DNA from: Lachnoclostridium sp. An181
GTDB lineage: Bacteria; Bacillota; Clostridia; Lachnospirales; Lachnospiraceae
Direction of reading: 5' to 3'
Assembly (NCBI RefSeq): GCF_002160325.1
Contig: NZ_NFKJ01000006.1
Span: forward strand, 1-64,000
Length of the DNA stretch: 64,000 bases
This document shows, in pieces, positions 1-6,853 of the stretch (its first letter is position 1; the number at the start of each line of letters is the position of its first letter). The notes beneath the pieces were generated by a model. It worked only from the letters and a program-made list of their open reading frames with translations. It was not told the origin of the DNA and did not search any database. Made by a program: the position numbers and the translations under genes.

Positions 1-61
1 ACAATTATGTTCGGCCTCATTCCTACAATAATTATTTAACACCAATGGAGGCCCGTTACAG

Positions 62-163
62 TTAGATATTTATCGAACAAAGTGTTACAAAAATGCTTGA
101 CCAGTACAATACCACTGTAGTTGCATAACGACCATCTGCTCGTTTTTTATATTTTTTTGCCAT
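62..163 (-). pseudogene. 5' fragment of a tyrosine-type integrase
   Basis: The minus-strand ORF begins MAKKYKKRADGRYATTV, a lysine/arginine-rich start ending in DGRY that is typical of the N-terminal arm-binding domain of integrases from Gram-positive mobile elements. A strong purine-rich ribosome site (GAGGAGAGGGGG) lies about 9 nt upstream. After about 17 codons the resemblance stops and the frame closes at a TAA, so only a stub of 33 codons remains. The DNA beyond about position 110 is probably foreign, perhaps the end of an insertion sequence. A copy of the GTACCG palindrome lies upstream. The identification rests on a short stretch and is tentative. Confidence 0.4.
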
Positions 164-189
164 TACATGAATCCCCCTCTCCTCGTACC

Positions 190-206
190 GTACCGAAATT
201 CGGTAC
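190..206. promoter_or_regulatory. GTACCG palindrome, copy 1
   Basis: This is the palindrome GTACCGAAATTCGGTAC, symmetric around a central A/T. It lies between the excisionase-like gene and the integrase stub, with TAAAAT directly before it on the minus strand and an extra CGTACC half-site beside it. It is the first of five copies in this element. It is probably an operator controlling the integrase; the binding protein is not known. Confidence 0.65.
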
Positions 207-209
207 ATT

Positions 210-503
210 TTATTTTTTCGTTTCTTTTCCTTTCCAGATATATCCTGTCAATTCATAGAATTTTTTCGGACTAATATAAGAGTTCCGGTATGATCGCACT
301 CCCTTTTTTCTGGCAGCTGTTGTTACAATTCCGATATCCAACTGACCAATTTCCATCAGATTTAAAATCGTTGTTCGATTCATTCCCAATACTTTTTCCG
401 CTACTTGCATTGGAACGCCTCCTACCCCGAACTCTGGGAGCGACTTCTTTTTCACTGCGTCTGCAATTCTATTTACCACTTCCATAATTTCCTGATCAGA
501 CAT
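210..503 (-). CDS. Excisionase-like winged-helix DNA-binding protein
   Basis: This 97-aa protein starts MSDQEIME. The ATG at 503 is chosen over the upstream GTG because AAGGGAG sits 8 nt before it. Residues about 33-75 contain a helix-turn-helix (VAEKVLGMNRTTILNL) followed by a short wing and the segment RSYRNSYISPKKFYELTG, as in small excisionase or MerR-like regulators of integrative elements. It sits directly upstream of the integrase stub on the same strand, which is the usual xis-int order. A GTACCG palindrome lies on each side of the gene. An element-specific transcription regulator is the alternative. The HTH fold is fairly sure, the excisionase role is inferred. Confidence 0.6.
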   Translation of the reverse strand: MSDQEIMEVVNRIADAVKKKSLPEFGVGGVPMQVAEKVLGMNRTTILNLMEIGQLDIGIVTTAARKKGVRSYRNSYISPKKFYELTGYIWKGKETKK

Positions 504-527
504 ATATTTCACTCCCTTCTACTTTTT

Positions 528-544
528 GTACCGAAATTCGGTAC
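528..544. promoter_or_regulatory. GTACCG palindrome, copy 2
   Basis: An exact copy of GTACCGAAATTCGGTAC lies about 25 bp upstream of the excisionase-like ATG (503) and just downstream of the 47-aa ORF. Its position suits an operator for the xis-int transcript. No clear -10 box lies next to this copy. Confidence 0.65.
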
Positions 545-562
545 GCTCTCATCCCGTTTATC

Positions 563-706
563 TCATGCCATTTTCTTCTTCCATTTAGCTCTCTCTTCTT
601 CTTTTCCTGCCATATATCCGGCCACAAAAGACTTTTCTGACTCTGGTAACTTTATAAACTTTTTTATCAATTTCTCGATGAATTCTTTACGTTCTTCTTT
701 CGTCAT
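563..706 (-). CDS. Small charged protein of the element (47 aa)
   Basis: The ORF reads MTKEERKEFIEKLIKKF and ends in a lysine/glutamate-rich helix (KEEERAKWKKKMA). A GAGAGG ribosome site precedes the ATG. It is divergent from the XRE repressor, the place of the first early gene in phage-like control regions. No domain is recognised, and the composition predicts a mostly helical, soluble, highly charged protein. Its own promoter is predicted at 746-774. I recall similar short ORFs beside repressors in Clostridia elements, but cannot name a function. Confidence 0.6.
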   Translation of the reverse strand: MTKEERKEFIEKLIKKFIKLPESEKSFVAGYMAGKEEERAKWKKKMA

Positions 707-745
707 ATTTGTCGCCTCTCTTTCTTTTTTGTTTCATTTGAGTAC

Positions 746-774
746 ATATTAATACTCTTATAGTACTTTTTCAA
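746..774 (-). promoter_or_regulatory. Promoter for the 47-aa ORF (early promoter)
   Basis: On the minus strand there is a -35 TTGAAA (774-769) and a -10 TAATAT (751-746) with a 17-bp spacer. An imperfect inverted repeat, GAGTAC...ATACTC, covers the -10 region (740-757). This is a textbook sigma-A geometry facing away from the repressor gene. Confidence 0.55.
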
Positions 775-782
775 TGTTTTTT

Positions 783-797
783 GTTCGCATTGCGTAC
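783..797. promoter_or_regulatory. Putative repressor operator between divergent promoters
   Basis: GTTCGCATTGCGTAC is a 15-bp palindrome with one mismatched pair (arms GTTCGCA/GTACGCA). It sits between the leftward early promoter and the rightward repressor promoter, the expected place for the XRE repressor to act. It differs from the GTACCG palindromes, so a different protein probably reads it. Confidence 0.5.
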
Positions 798-803
798 ATT
801 TTA

Positions 804-832
804 TTGTTTTTATTTTACTTTTATGCTATAGT
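804..832 (+). promoter_or_regulatory. Promoter of the XRE repressor gene
   Basis: There is a -35 TTGTTT (804-809) and a -10 TATAGT (827-832) with a 17-bp spacer. It is followed by AAAGGAGG and the repressor start. Confidence 0.5.
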
Positions 833-858
833 TTTGTTTAAAGGAGGTATTGTTCTTG

Positions 859-1257
859 ATGCAAAATGAACGAGTACGTACAATAAGAAAAGCCTGTGAT
901 TTAACTATGGAAAAATTTGGAGAACGAATAGGGGTTGCTAAAACTACAATATCTGGCATAGAATCAGGTCATCGTAACCTTACTGAACATATGAAAAAAT
1001 CAATCTGTCGTGAATTCAATGTCAACTACACCTGGTTGGATTCAGGTGAGGGTGAAATGTTTTTAGACTCTGATGATGAAATCATGGAAACAATCGACCG
1101 CATCATGGCTGGTGAAAATGAGTTTCATAAAAACCTCTTTAAAACCTTTGCCCGTTTAGATGAAGAAGATTTACTTGCATTGGAGCATGTGATCAATACT
1201 TTCCTTGACGTCAGCGGTAAAACGAAAAAATCTCCTCATTCCGAACAATCACTTTAA
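859..1257 (+). CDS. Phage-type XRE family transcriptional repressor
   Basis: This 132-aa protein has an N-terminal Cro/CI helix-turn-helix (residues about 4-60, with GERIGVAKTTISGIESG as the recognition unit), then the segment YTWLDSGEGEMF often seen in repressors of Firmicutes phages and integrative elements, and a helical C-terminus for oligomerisation. There is no peptidase domain. The ATG at 859 lies 11 nt after AAAGGAGG, and a TTG at 856 is an alternative start. It is divergent from the 47-aa ORF and is probably the master repressor of the element, binding the 783-797 palindrome and possibly others. Confidence 0.8.
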   Translation: MQNERVRTIRKACDLTMEKFGERIGVAKTTISGIESGHRNLTEHMKKSICREFNVNYTWLDSGEGEMFLDSDDEIMETIDRIMAGENEFHKNLFKTFARLDEEDLLALEHVINTFLDVSGKTKKSPHSEQSL

Positions 1258-1279
1258 TACATCTTTTCCTTTCTATAGC

Positions 1280-1313
1280 TCTGGTAATTTCTAATTACCG
1301 GGGTTTTTATTTT
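1280..1313 (+). terminator. Rho-independent terminator after the repressor
   Basis: A stem CTGGTAAT/ATTACCGG with a short loop is followed by a T-rich run, 23 nt after the repressor stop codon. Confidence 0.7.
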
Positions 1314-1355
1314 TCACACATCTCCTTTTACTTTCTACTTTCAAGTTCTGAAACG

Positions 1356-1616
1356 TCATCTTTTCTCGTACCGAATTTCGGTACATCTTTTATTTCTCTT
1401 TTCTCTTGTTTCATTTTTGGAAACTTCATGTGCAAAAAAAATTTGCTCTATGGATTCTCCAAAGTTATTGGAAATTGCTCTTGCCTCATTTAAAGAGAAT
1501 TTCACAGATCCTTTTTCTTTTTTACTATAATTTACTTTTGATGTATGTATGATTGCCGCAAAATCTTCCTGTTTAAGCCCTTTGCTTTCGCGAAACACTC
1601 GTACTGTTGTTACCAT
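1356..1616 (-). CDS. XRE family regulator (86 aa)
   Basis: The small protein is almost entirely one helix-turn-helix domain (residues 4-62, with QEDFAAIIHTSKVNYSKKEKG as the core) plus a basic tail. AAAGGAGG precedes the ATG. The gene is divergent from the tandem-HTH gene at 1779. GTTTC-N7-GAAAC boxes crowd the intergenic space and one lies inside its own 3' half, which suggests autoregulation and control of the divergent gene. A GTACCG palindrome overlaps its last codons. An antitoxin-like role is possible, but no toxin partner is seen. Confidence 0.7.
   Translation of the reverse strand: MVTTVRVFRESKGLKQEDFAAIIHTSKVNYSKKEKGSVKFSLNEARAISNNFGESIEQIFFAHEVSKNETREKRNKRCTEIRYEKR
1368..1384. promoter_or_regulatory. 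GTACCG palindrome, copy 3
   Basis: GTACCGAATTTCGGTAC overlaps the 3' end of the 86-aa XRE gene. It is the only copy not placed before a gene start, so it may act as an auxiliary or looping site, or be a remnant. Confidence 0.55.
1408..1424. promoter_or_regulatory. GTTTC-N7-GAAAC box inside the XRE gene
   Basis: GTTTCATTTTTGGAAAC is identical to the box at 1632-1648 in the control region but lies within the coding sequence of the XRE gene. An intragenic operator would let the protein block its own elongation or form a loop. Confidence 0.5.
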
Positions 1617-1631
1617 CTGTTCCTCCTTTCT

Positions 1632-1736
1632 GTTTCATTTTTGGAAACCTTTTGATTTTATCATAGTTTCTTTTTTTGAATTTGTCAACAGATATTTTCA
1701 TTTTTGGAAACCTTCATTGATTTCATTTTTTGAAAC
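1632..1736. promoter_or_regulatory. Cluster of GTTTC-N7-GAAAC operator-like boxes
   Basis: The intergenic region between the divergent XRE (1616) and tandem-HTH (1779) genes holds boxes at 1632-1648 (GTTTCATTTTTGGAAAC), 1695-1711 (first base changed) and 1720-1736, plus a degenerate one at 1666-1682. The 17-bp unit has inverted arms GTTTC/GAAAC around an AT-rich centre. Such clustering suggests cooperative binding by one of the flanking HTH proteins. Confidence 0.6.
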
Positions 1737-1778
1737 CTTATAATGAAACTTATCAAGAGAATATATGAGGTACAGATT

Positions 1779-2378
1779 ATGACATTTGGTGCAAAACTAA
1801 AAGAATTACGACAAAACAACGGATTAACTCAAAGTGAACTTGCTATAAAACTGGATACATCAAAATCCAATATTTCAAAATATGAGTCAAATTCCATTGA
1901 GCCCAATATAAAGACACTTTTACTCATATCGAAATATTTCCAAATCTCCATTGACGAATTGCTCGCCGAAGAAACAATGAATATTCCCTCTTCTCTTTCT
2001 TCAAATGGTCAACATTTTTGTAAAATTCTTTCTCATTTACGAAAAGAAAAAGGAATTTCTCAACACGAGTTAGCCAAGTATATTGGAATCAGCCGTGAGG
2101 CAATCACAAACTTGGAAATCAATAAAAGAAAACCTGATATGGAAATATTGATAAAACTTGCGGACTATTTTGACGTATCTACAGATTTTCTTCTGGGTCG
2201 AATTCCAGCAGATTCAAAATTCGATACTGCAGCACTAACAGCTGAAGAACAAGATATCTTGAACTACTATCATCAATTATCGCTTACTAATCAGCGTTGG
2301 ATTATGGGACAGATAATCGATTTAATCAAGCGATCTGAAGAAAACGATTCTGAATCTAAAAAGGCTATGGGGAAATAA
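1779..2378 (+). CDS. Regulator with two tandem XRE HTH domains
   Basis: The 199-aa protein carries two complete Cro/CI-type domains: residues about 3-60 (LTQSELAIKLDTSKSNISKYE) and about 75-138 (ISQHELAKYIGISREAITNLE), then a helical tail with WIMGQIIDLIKRSEEN. The ATG at 1779 follows TGAGG; an upstream ATG at 1743 lacks a ribosome site. Two DNA-binding domains in one chain could read a long palindrome as a monomer or tether two operators. Its closest relative in the window is the frameshifted gene at 2507, which shares the layout and the tail (RWIVGQMVDLIKKGE), so the two arose by duplication. Confidence 0.75.
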   Translation: MTFGAKLKELRQNNGLTQSELAIKLDTSKSNISKYESNSIEPNIKTLLLISKYFQISIDELLAEETMNIPSSLSSNGQHFCKILSHLRKEKGISQHELAKYIGISREAITNLEINKRKPDMEILIKLADYFDVSTDFLLGRIPADSKFDTAALTAEEQDILNYYHQLSLTNQRWIMGQIIDLIKRSEENDSESKKAMGK

Positions 2379-2432
2379 TTAATTTTTTTAAACGCCAATA
2401 ATCTATTCGTAGTTTTAGATTTACTTTATAAA

Positions 2433-2457
2433 AGGTGTACCGAATTTCGGTACACCT
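2433..2457. promoter_or_regulatory. GTACCG palindrome, copy 4 (extended)
   Basis: The core GTACCGAATTTCGGTAC (2437-2453) is extended here to a 25-bp palindrome by AGGT and ACCT arms, making it the longest copy. A TATAAA (2427-2432) lies just upstream, so the palindrome would cover the transcription start of the tandem-HTH pseudogene. Binding would block the promoter. Confidence 0.65.
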
Positions 2458-2506
2458 GATTTGCACACTGACTGAAAGCTTAACTTTTATACCTGGAGGT
2501 TTTCAT

Positions 2507-3141
2507 ATGATAGGGAATATGATTTGCAAGTTGAGAATGAAAAATCAATATACACGGAAGAACTGGCAACCTACTTGAATCTTTCTACAAGTACAATAGG
2601 AATGTACGAACAAAACCGTCGTTCACCCGATTTAGATACACTCTTACAACTTGCTGAGCTGTTTCATGTGTCTACAGATCAATTATTAGGTATTGAGCCT
2701 TATGAAGAAAACGATATATCCGAACCTTCAGCTTTTACTTTAGGTCAAAAAATTCGCTGTTTAAGAGAAAAGGAACATCTGACACAATACGAGCTAGCTC
2801 AAAAACTTTTTTTGACTCCCAAGATGATTTCCTTCTATGAGCATGATCAGCGAATTCCTCCAGCTGATATGTTGATCAAACTTACACAAATTTTCCATGT
2901 TAGCGCTGATTATCTACTGGGATTAGAGTACAAGAACAATCATACAGGTAAAACATCTCCATCCTGGAATGAAATTGTTTCCCTTTTTCCTAACGTTGCA
3001 TTACTCACAGATGAGGAAGAAGAACTGTTAAAATACTATCATTCTCTCTCCCTAATGAATAAACGATGGATAGTTGGACAAATGGTTGATTTAATCAAAA
3101 AAGGAGAAAAAAGTACTTCTATACAAAATCCAAAAGAATAG
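2507..3141 (+). pseudogene. Tandem-HTH XRE regulator, apparent 1-nt frameshift
   Basis: CTGGAGG and the ATG at 2507 open a frame reading MIGNMICKLR, the expected start of an XRE domain, but this frame ends within 25 codons. The continuation (NEKSIYTEELATYLNLS) is in another frame from about 2536. Restoring one A near 2534-2537 would join KLR to NEK and give about 211 residues with two HTH domains (second: LTQYELAQKLFLTPKMISFYE) and the same C-terminal tail as the neighbour at 1779. Either the gene is inactivated, a shift occurs in translation, or the read has an error. A TTG at 2524 could start the second frame but has no ribosome site. Confidence 0.65.
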
Positions 3142-3206
3142 CAAATACTTTTCAGCCTTCCGAAAATAATTTTTTATCTTTAAAATTTATTCTATTATAA
3201 ATAAGC

Positions 3207-3223
3207 GTACCGAATTTCGGTAT
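3207..3223. promoter_or_regulatory. GTACCG palindrome, copy 5
   Basis: GTACCGAATTTCGGTAT has one mismatch in the last base. TATAAA (3196-3201) lies 5 bp upstream, the same spacing as at copy 4, so the palindrome covers the probable start of transcription of the membrane protein gene at 3258. Confidence 0.6.
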
Positions 3224-3257
3224 GGTTTCTATATTAAGATGCAAAGGAGAAAAACCT

Positions 3258-4436
3258 ATGACTACATCTGAATTATTAAATATCCTTCTATCCTCTGCTG
3301 TCATTGTAGCATTGATTGAATGGATATCAAAAAACAAATCTAATTATCTGCAGCACATTACCAATAACCGAGCTGAATGGAGAAAAAGCCTGAAGGATAT
3401 CTCTGTCAAATTATATAAATCCGATAAAAGAACAATCGGTTCTGTTTTTACTGAATTAAAGGTAAATCTGAACAGTTACGGGTTGCACCCTTCTGGAAAC
3501 TATCCATTCCAAATAAAACTGGATTATTTGAAAGATGAACATTTATGGGCAGAAATGGACGAGATCCAAACTAATCTGTCCTCTATGTCTTCAAAAGAAT
3601 TTTTACAGAAAAAAGAACGTATGGTTGAAATGATCTCACTATTATTGAAATTTGATTGGGAACGTTCTAAAAGGGAAGTACATTCCAAAGTCATCATACC
3701 TTTTGGACTTGTGTTATATCTCTGTCCCCTTCTTTTTATAAATAAAAATCTACTACAGTCTGAACTTATTCCCATCGTAGTTTCTTTACTTGCATCTTAT
3801 TTTCTATTTTGGAGCCCATTTTTTATATATTCATATTCCCTTTTTCGTCACAGACATTGGTATAATGACCTCTCTTTACTACTTATTCTTTGGAGTATAG
3901 CTGTATTATTTTTGTTACAAGCAATCAACCTACTACCAAAACATCATTTTTCGATTATTTTTTTCTTATTGACCGTCCTAATTATCTTTTCTTATATTCT
4001 TGATTTTTATCAGATGTATGGGCGCTATGAACAAGCACTTTTACAATTTTATCCTTATAAAATTGCTGTCTTTGCATCAACTTTCAATTCCTGGACTACA
4101 CTCATGCTTCTACCTTTCTTATGCTGTTTTAATGACTACAACATTAAAATTGATGATCAAAAATTTACACGAGAATTTTTCCAGGATTCTGAGTTTCAAC
4201 TTATATTGTCAAAGCTCTCTTCTGAATCAATCATAAAAAAAGACTCCGATATCCTGAAGATCCGAAGTCGTGTTTGGTATTACTTTAAGAAAAAATTGAA
4301 TTCCAACTTATGTGTTTCCGAGTTTATTGCGAAAAAGCCTAAGCGTTGTCGTATAATCATTAAACACTGCAGTCACTCACATCCAACTTACACTCTTTGT
4401 TCACTCTTTAGAAATAAACAGTATTGGGAATCATAG
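3258..4436 (+). CDS. Multi-pass membrane protein of the element, unknown function
   Basis: The 392-aa protein starts at an ATG 9 nt after AAAGGAG; an upstream in-frame start at 3222 lacks one. A first hydrophobic segment (residues about 5-21) is followed by a basic stretch (ITNNRAEWRKSLKDI), then about five strongly hydrophobic segments between residues 145 and 290, and a basic cysteine-containing C-terminal tail. The N-terminal layout (one helix, then an RxxWR region) resembles membrane proteins I have seen on mobile elements, but no function is assigned. Control by the GTACCG palindrome ties it to the integration module. Effector roles in defence or superinfection exclusion are only guesses. 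Confidence 0.65.
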   Translation: MTTSELLNILLSSAVIVALIEWISKNKSNYLQHITNNRAEWRKSLKDISVKLYKSDKRTIGSVFTELKVNLNSYGLHPSGNYPFQIKLDYLKDEHLWAEMDEIQTNLSSMSSKEFLQKKERMVEMISLLLKFDWERSKREVHSKVIIPFGLVLYLCPLLFINKNLLQSELIPIVVSLLASYFLFWSPFFIYSYSLFRHRHWYNDLSLLLILWSIAVLFLLQAINLLPKHHFSIIFFLLTVLIIFSYILDFYQMYGRYEQALLQFYPYKIAVFASTFNSWTTLMLLPFLCCFNDYNIKIDDQKFTREFFQDSEFQLILSKLSSESIIKKDSDILKIRSRVWYYFKKKLNSNLCVSEFIAKKPKRCRIIIKHCSHSHPTYTLCSLFRNKQYWES

Positions 4437-4476
4437 AGAAACTAAATGTCTAATGATAAACATTTTTAATTTTTTT

Positions 4477-5187
4477 CTATTCTGCTGGATGCTTTGATAA
4501 ATATCTTGAATAATCAGTATCAAATTGTAGTGATTTAAGCTGTTCATCTATAATTTGTAAAAGATTCTTCCCTTCAAGAATAGATTCAAATTCCTTAATA
4601 GAAAAATCAATTATGCAATATCTATCTTCTATTCTTTCCTTATGAAGATAGAATTTCTTAATCAATCCCGCACCATTATTCCATCCTGTTCCACTAATAC
4701 CATGATATGAAAATAAAATCCCTAATTTTATATGATTTGTCAATAGTAAGCTACAAAATTTTCCTACATATGTAACGCTAACTGCTTTTTGGTAATTTTT
4801 ACATTCCCCTATAAAAGTTTTCAATCTTTTATCAATTATATGATTCCCTAATAAAATTTTCCCTTTTGGCGTTAAAGAAATAACTTGATCTATCTCATTT
4901 GTTGAGGTTCTCAAATTTGTATCTACACAAAAAATTCCTCCAGAAATAGACAACAGATATGATACTAGCCTTTCTAAAGCATCTCCCTTTAAATTATGTG
5001 AATTTTTAACCGCCTTATCTTCAGATGATATAAAATGAAATTTCTTAAATTCATTAAGTAAAGTTTTATAAGTATGTATTTGACAATCGCTTAATTGACA
5101 AATTTTTTCATATCTAAATTCATCAGAAAGAGAATTAAGTATATTCAATGCTTTAGAAATTTCTCGTTCTTCAAGATTAATCATCAC
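4477..5187 (-). CDS. PD-(D/E)xK nuclease, restriction-endonuclease-like (Mrr-like)
   Basis: The 236-aa protein has an N-terminal helical part and a nuclease core from about residue 65. Visible elements are E72 in KGDALERLV, D100 in STNEIDQVI, and E128-x-K130 in FIGECKNYQKAV, followed by a helix VGKFCSLL; these match the E, D and (D/E)xK positions of Mrr/AHJR-type endonucleases. It is the last gene of a four-gene operon and overlaps the zinc-ribbon protein by 11 nt, so translation is coupled. The likely role is cutting DNA when the partner proteins sense a foreign element. All core residues are present, so it looks active. Confidence 0.7.
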   Translation of the reverse strand: MMINLEEREISKALNILNSLSDEFRYEKICQLSDCQIHTYKTLLNEFKKFHFISSEDKAVKNSHNLKGDALERLVSYLLSISGGIFCVDTNLRTSTNEIDQVISLTPKGKILLGNHIIDKRLKTFIGECKNYQKAVSVTYVGKFCSLLLTNHIKLGILFSYHGISGTGWNNGAGLIKKFYLHKERIEDRYCIIDFSIKEFESILEGKNLLQIIDEQLKSLQFDTDYSRYLSKHPAE

Positions 5188-5542
5188 GTACCACCAAATA
5201 TATTAAAAATGAATTTTCTAATGTTGAAAGTTCACAATGACAAAGTTCACACTCAAAAAAATCCGGTAATTCATTAAATAATCGCACAACCCCCATAGAT
5301 TTTTGGCAGTTACTACAATATAACTCATAATAACTTTGTAAAATTCCTTGTTCTTCTAATGCTGATAAAAAATCATAAATTTCTGAAATAGATAGAGAAA
5401 ATTTTCTCTTTAAAACCCCTGGATAAATCCACATATTTTTCTTATAATTTCTAAAGAAATTAATTAAAGCGGTATTATCTACGTTCTTATTCAGTTTTTG
5501 CTGTATCGTCATTTCTATGGCTGATAATGTATTCAATAACAT
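5177..5542 (-). CDS. Small protein with HTH-like region and zinc ribbon
   Basis: In this 121-aa protein the C-terminal half carries two cysteine pairs, CSNC and CELC (with a further C-E-L), that would form a zinc ribbon. The N-terminal half (KFSLSISEIYDFLSALEEQGIL) looks like a winged helix. The start at 5542 overlaps the upstream gene by 56 nt; an in-frame ATG at 5512 reduces this to 26 nt. The nuclease gene starts before this one ends. A DNA-binding or sensing adaptor for the nuclease is plausible but inferred. Confidence 0.6.
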   Translation of the reverse strand: MLLNTLSAIEMTIQQKLNKNVDNTALINFFRNYKKNMWIYPGVLKRKFSLSISEIYDFLSALEEQGILQSYYELYCSNCQKSMGVVRLFNELPDFFECELCHCELSTLENSFLIYLVVRDD

Positions 5543-5705
5543 AATTCATCCGCTCCATTCCAATTAGCACGTTACTATAATAATATTGAATTAAAGAATA
5601 TGATTTATTCATATAGTTAGTAATCAATTTAATATGATTACTTCTGGTCTTTATTTCATTTTCCCATAACAATTCGATCCAAGGATAATCAGACATCTCT
5701 TCCAT
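5487..5705 (-). CDS. Hypothetical small protein of the four-gene operon
   Basis: This 72-aa protein is rich in aromatic and asparagine residues (WIELLWENEIKTRSNHIKLI, SYSLIQYYYSN) and looks helical. Its ATG directly follows the stop of the upstream 289-aa gene, and its 3' end overlaps the zinc-ribbon gene. No domain is recognised. The tight packing argues that it is a real subunit and not a chance frame. Confidence 0.5.
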   Translation of the reverse strand: MEEMSDYPWIELLWENEIKTRSNHIKLITNYMNKSYSLIQYYYSNVLIGMERMNYVIEYIISHRNDDTAKTE

Positions 5706-6575
5706 TTAAAACATAAATTGTTCTATTGCCACTCTAAAATCAGGTACTTTTTCTAGCTCAGCTTGTTTATCGTTTAGTAATGATCGAAGTTCTCCAATAA
5801 AAGGAAGTACATATTCTTGATTATTTCCAACTTCTAGCTGCGCATTTCCTCCACTAGGTAATATCATAGATTGAGCAATTAACTTTACGGTTTCATCATG
5901 TTTACATACATTAAGCATAAAATCTAAGTCCAAAGGAATTAAATCACACTCAAAATGTTCCTTCAAATAATCTATCATTTCATCAATTAAGCTAGAATAT
6001 ATGGTTACCTCTTTTTTATCAGACAAAAATACTCTCTTTAAAACATCAAAACGAAATTCTATTAGTTCACCTTTCTCATGAAAAACCACTAAAAATGGAT
6101 ATTTAGTTAAAAACTCTTCTTGTGTCAAAGGATGAATGGCTGCATACGCTAAATTAAATTTCAAAAAAAAGTAACCCTCTTGAGCATATGTGACTGGTCT
6201 TATAAACGAAGTATAAACGTACTCATTTTCGTAACAATCTTTAGAAGGAGAAATTTCTTTTACCTTTTTTAAAACAGCAGAAAAATCATTACAAGTAAAA
6301 ATAACTGAATATTTGTAGTCTTTCAAAAACTCCCATTTTTCTAAATATTGACGTGCGCGCTGACTTTGATTAAAACAAGCTAAAAACTGGTCTGATAATA
6401 CTTTTTCGGAAATATCTACAATTTCCATCCCATCCAAGTATAATTGTCCAGATGTATCTACTTGTTTCGTTGCAATCCCTTCCTCAATAAATTTTTTTAT
6501 CAAATGCCGTTTAACTTTATCTGGATAAGCTATTACTGTTTTTTTTAAATACTCTAAATAATTTTTTTCCTGCAT
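5706..6575 (-). CDS. Hypothetical protein, first gene of the four-gene operon
   Basis: The 289-aa protein has no motif that I recognise. It appears soluble, with an alternating alpha/beta pattern and no signal peptide or membrane segment. The N-terminus is basic and helical (LKKTVIAYPDKVKRHLIKKF), and the C-terminal part includes a glycine-containing turn (ILPSGGNAQLEVGNNQEY). It leads an operon of four genes that touch or overlap and end with the nuclease. A TATAAT (6611-6616, minus strand) lies upstream. AT-richness matches the rest of the element. A sensor or target-recognition role is only inferred from position. Confidence 0.55.
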   Translation of the reverse strand: MQEKNYLEYLKKTVIAYPDKVKRHLIKKFIEEGIATKQVDTSGQLYLDGMEIVDISEKVLSDQFLACFNQSQRARQYLEKWEFLKDYKYSVIFTCNDFSAVLKKVKEISPSKDCYENEYVYTSFIRPVTYAQEGYFFLKFNLAYAAIHPLTQEEFLTKYPFLVVFHEKGELIEFRFDVLKRVFLSDKKEVTIYSSLIDEMIDYLKEHFECDLIPLDLDFMLNVCKHDETVKLIAQSMILPSGGNAQLEVGNNQEYVLPFIGELRSLLNDKQAELEKVPDFRVAIEQFMF

Positions 6576-6853
6576 ATAACCACTCTTTTCCTATGTATAT
6601 CTTTATTCTGATTATACTTGATATAATAATAAAAAGCTATAAATAAGTAATAAATTACGCAGTTTTCTACATTTTTGTTATATTTAGTAAAAACCTCAAT
6701 TTCAAATACAACCATACTGAGTTTCAATACACAAATTAAAAACCTATTTTGATCTCTAGCTATTCTGACTATTTTTTTGACTACTTTTTTTCAGCAAATC
6801 TCAGCAAATTTAGCTCCATTTTAACAAATCTCTCTTTTAGAATACTATACACA
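6576..6853. other. Non-coding AT-rich junction next to tRNA-Thr
   Basis: There is no gene here. It holds the probable promoter of the four-gene operon (TATAAT on the minus strand at 6611-6616) and, near 6765-6815, short direct repeats: GACTA followed by T runs twice, and AGCAAAT twice. On the minus strand this gives repeated TAGTCA, a pattern I associate with integrase-proximal ends of Gram-positive elements. This is the likely right boundary of the integrated element, but no matching repeat could be identified at the other end because that lies outside the window. Confidence 0.4.

Noticed and set aside
3152-3337. 61-codon minus-strand ORF between the tandem-HTH pseudogene and the membrane protein
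   Set aside because: It crosses the palindrome and the start of the membrane protein gene and has no ribosome site.
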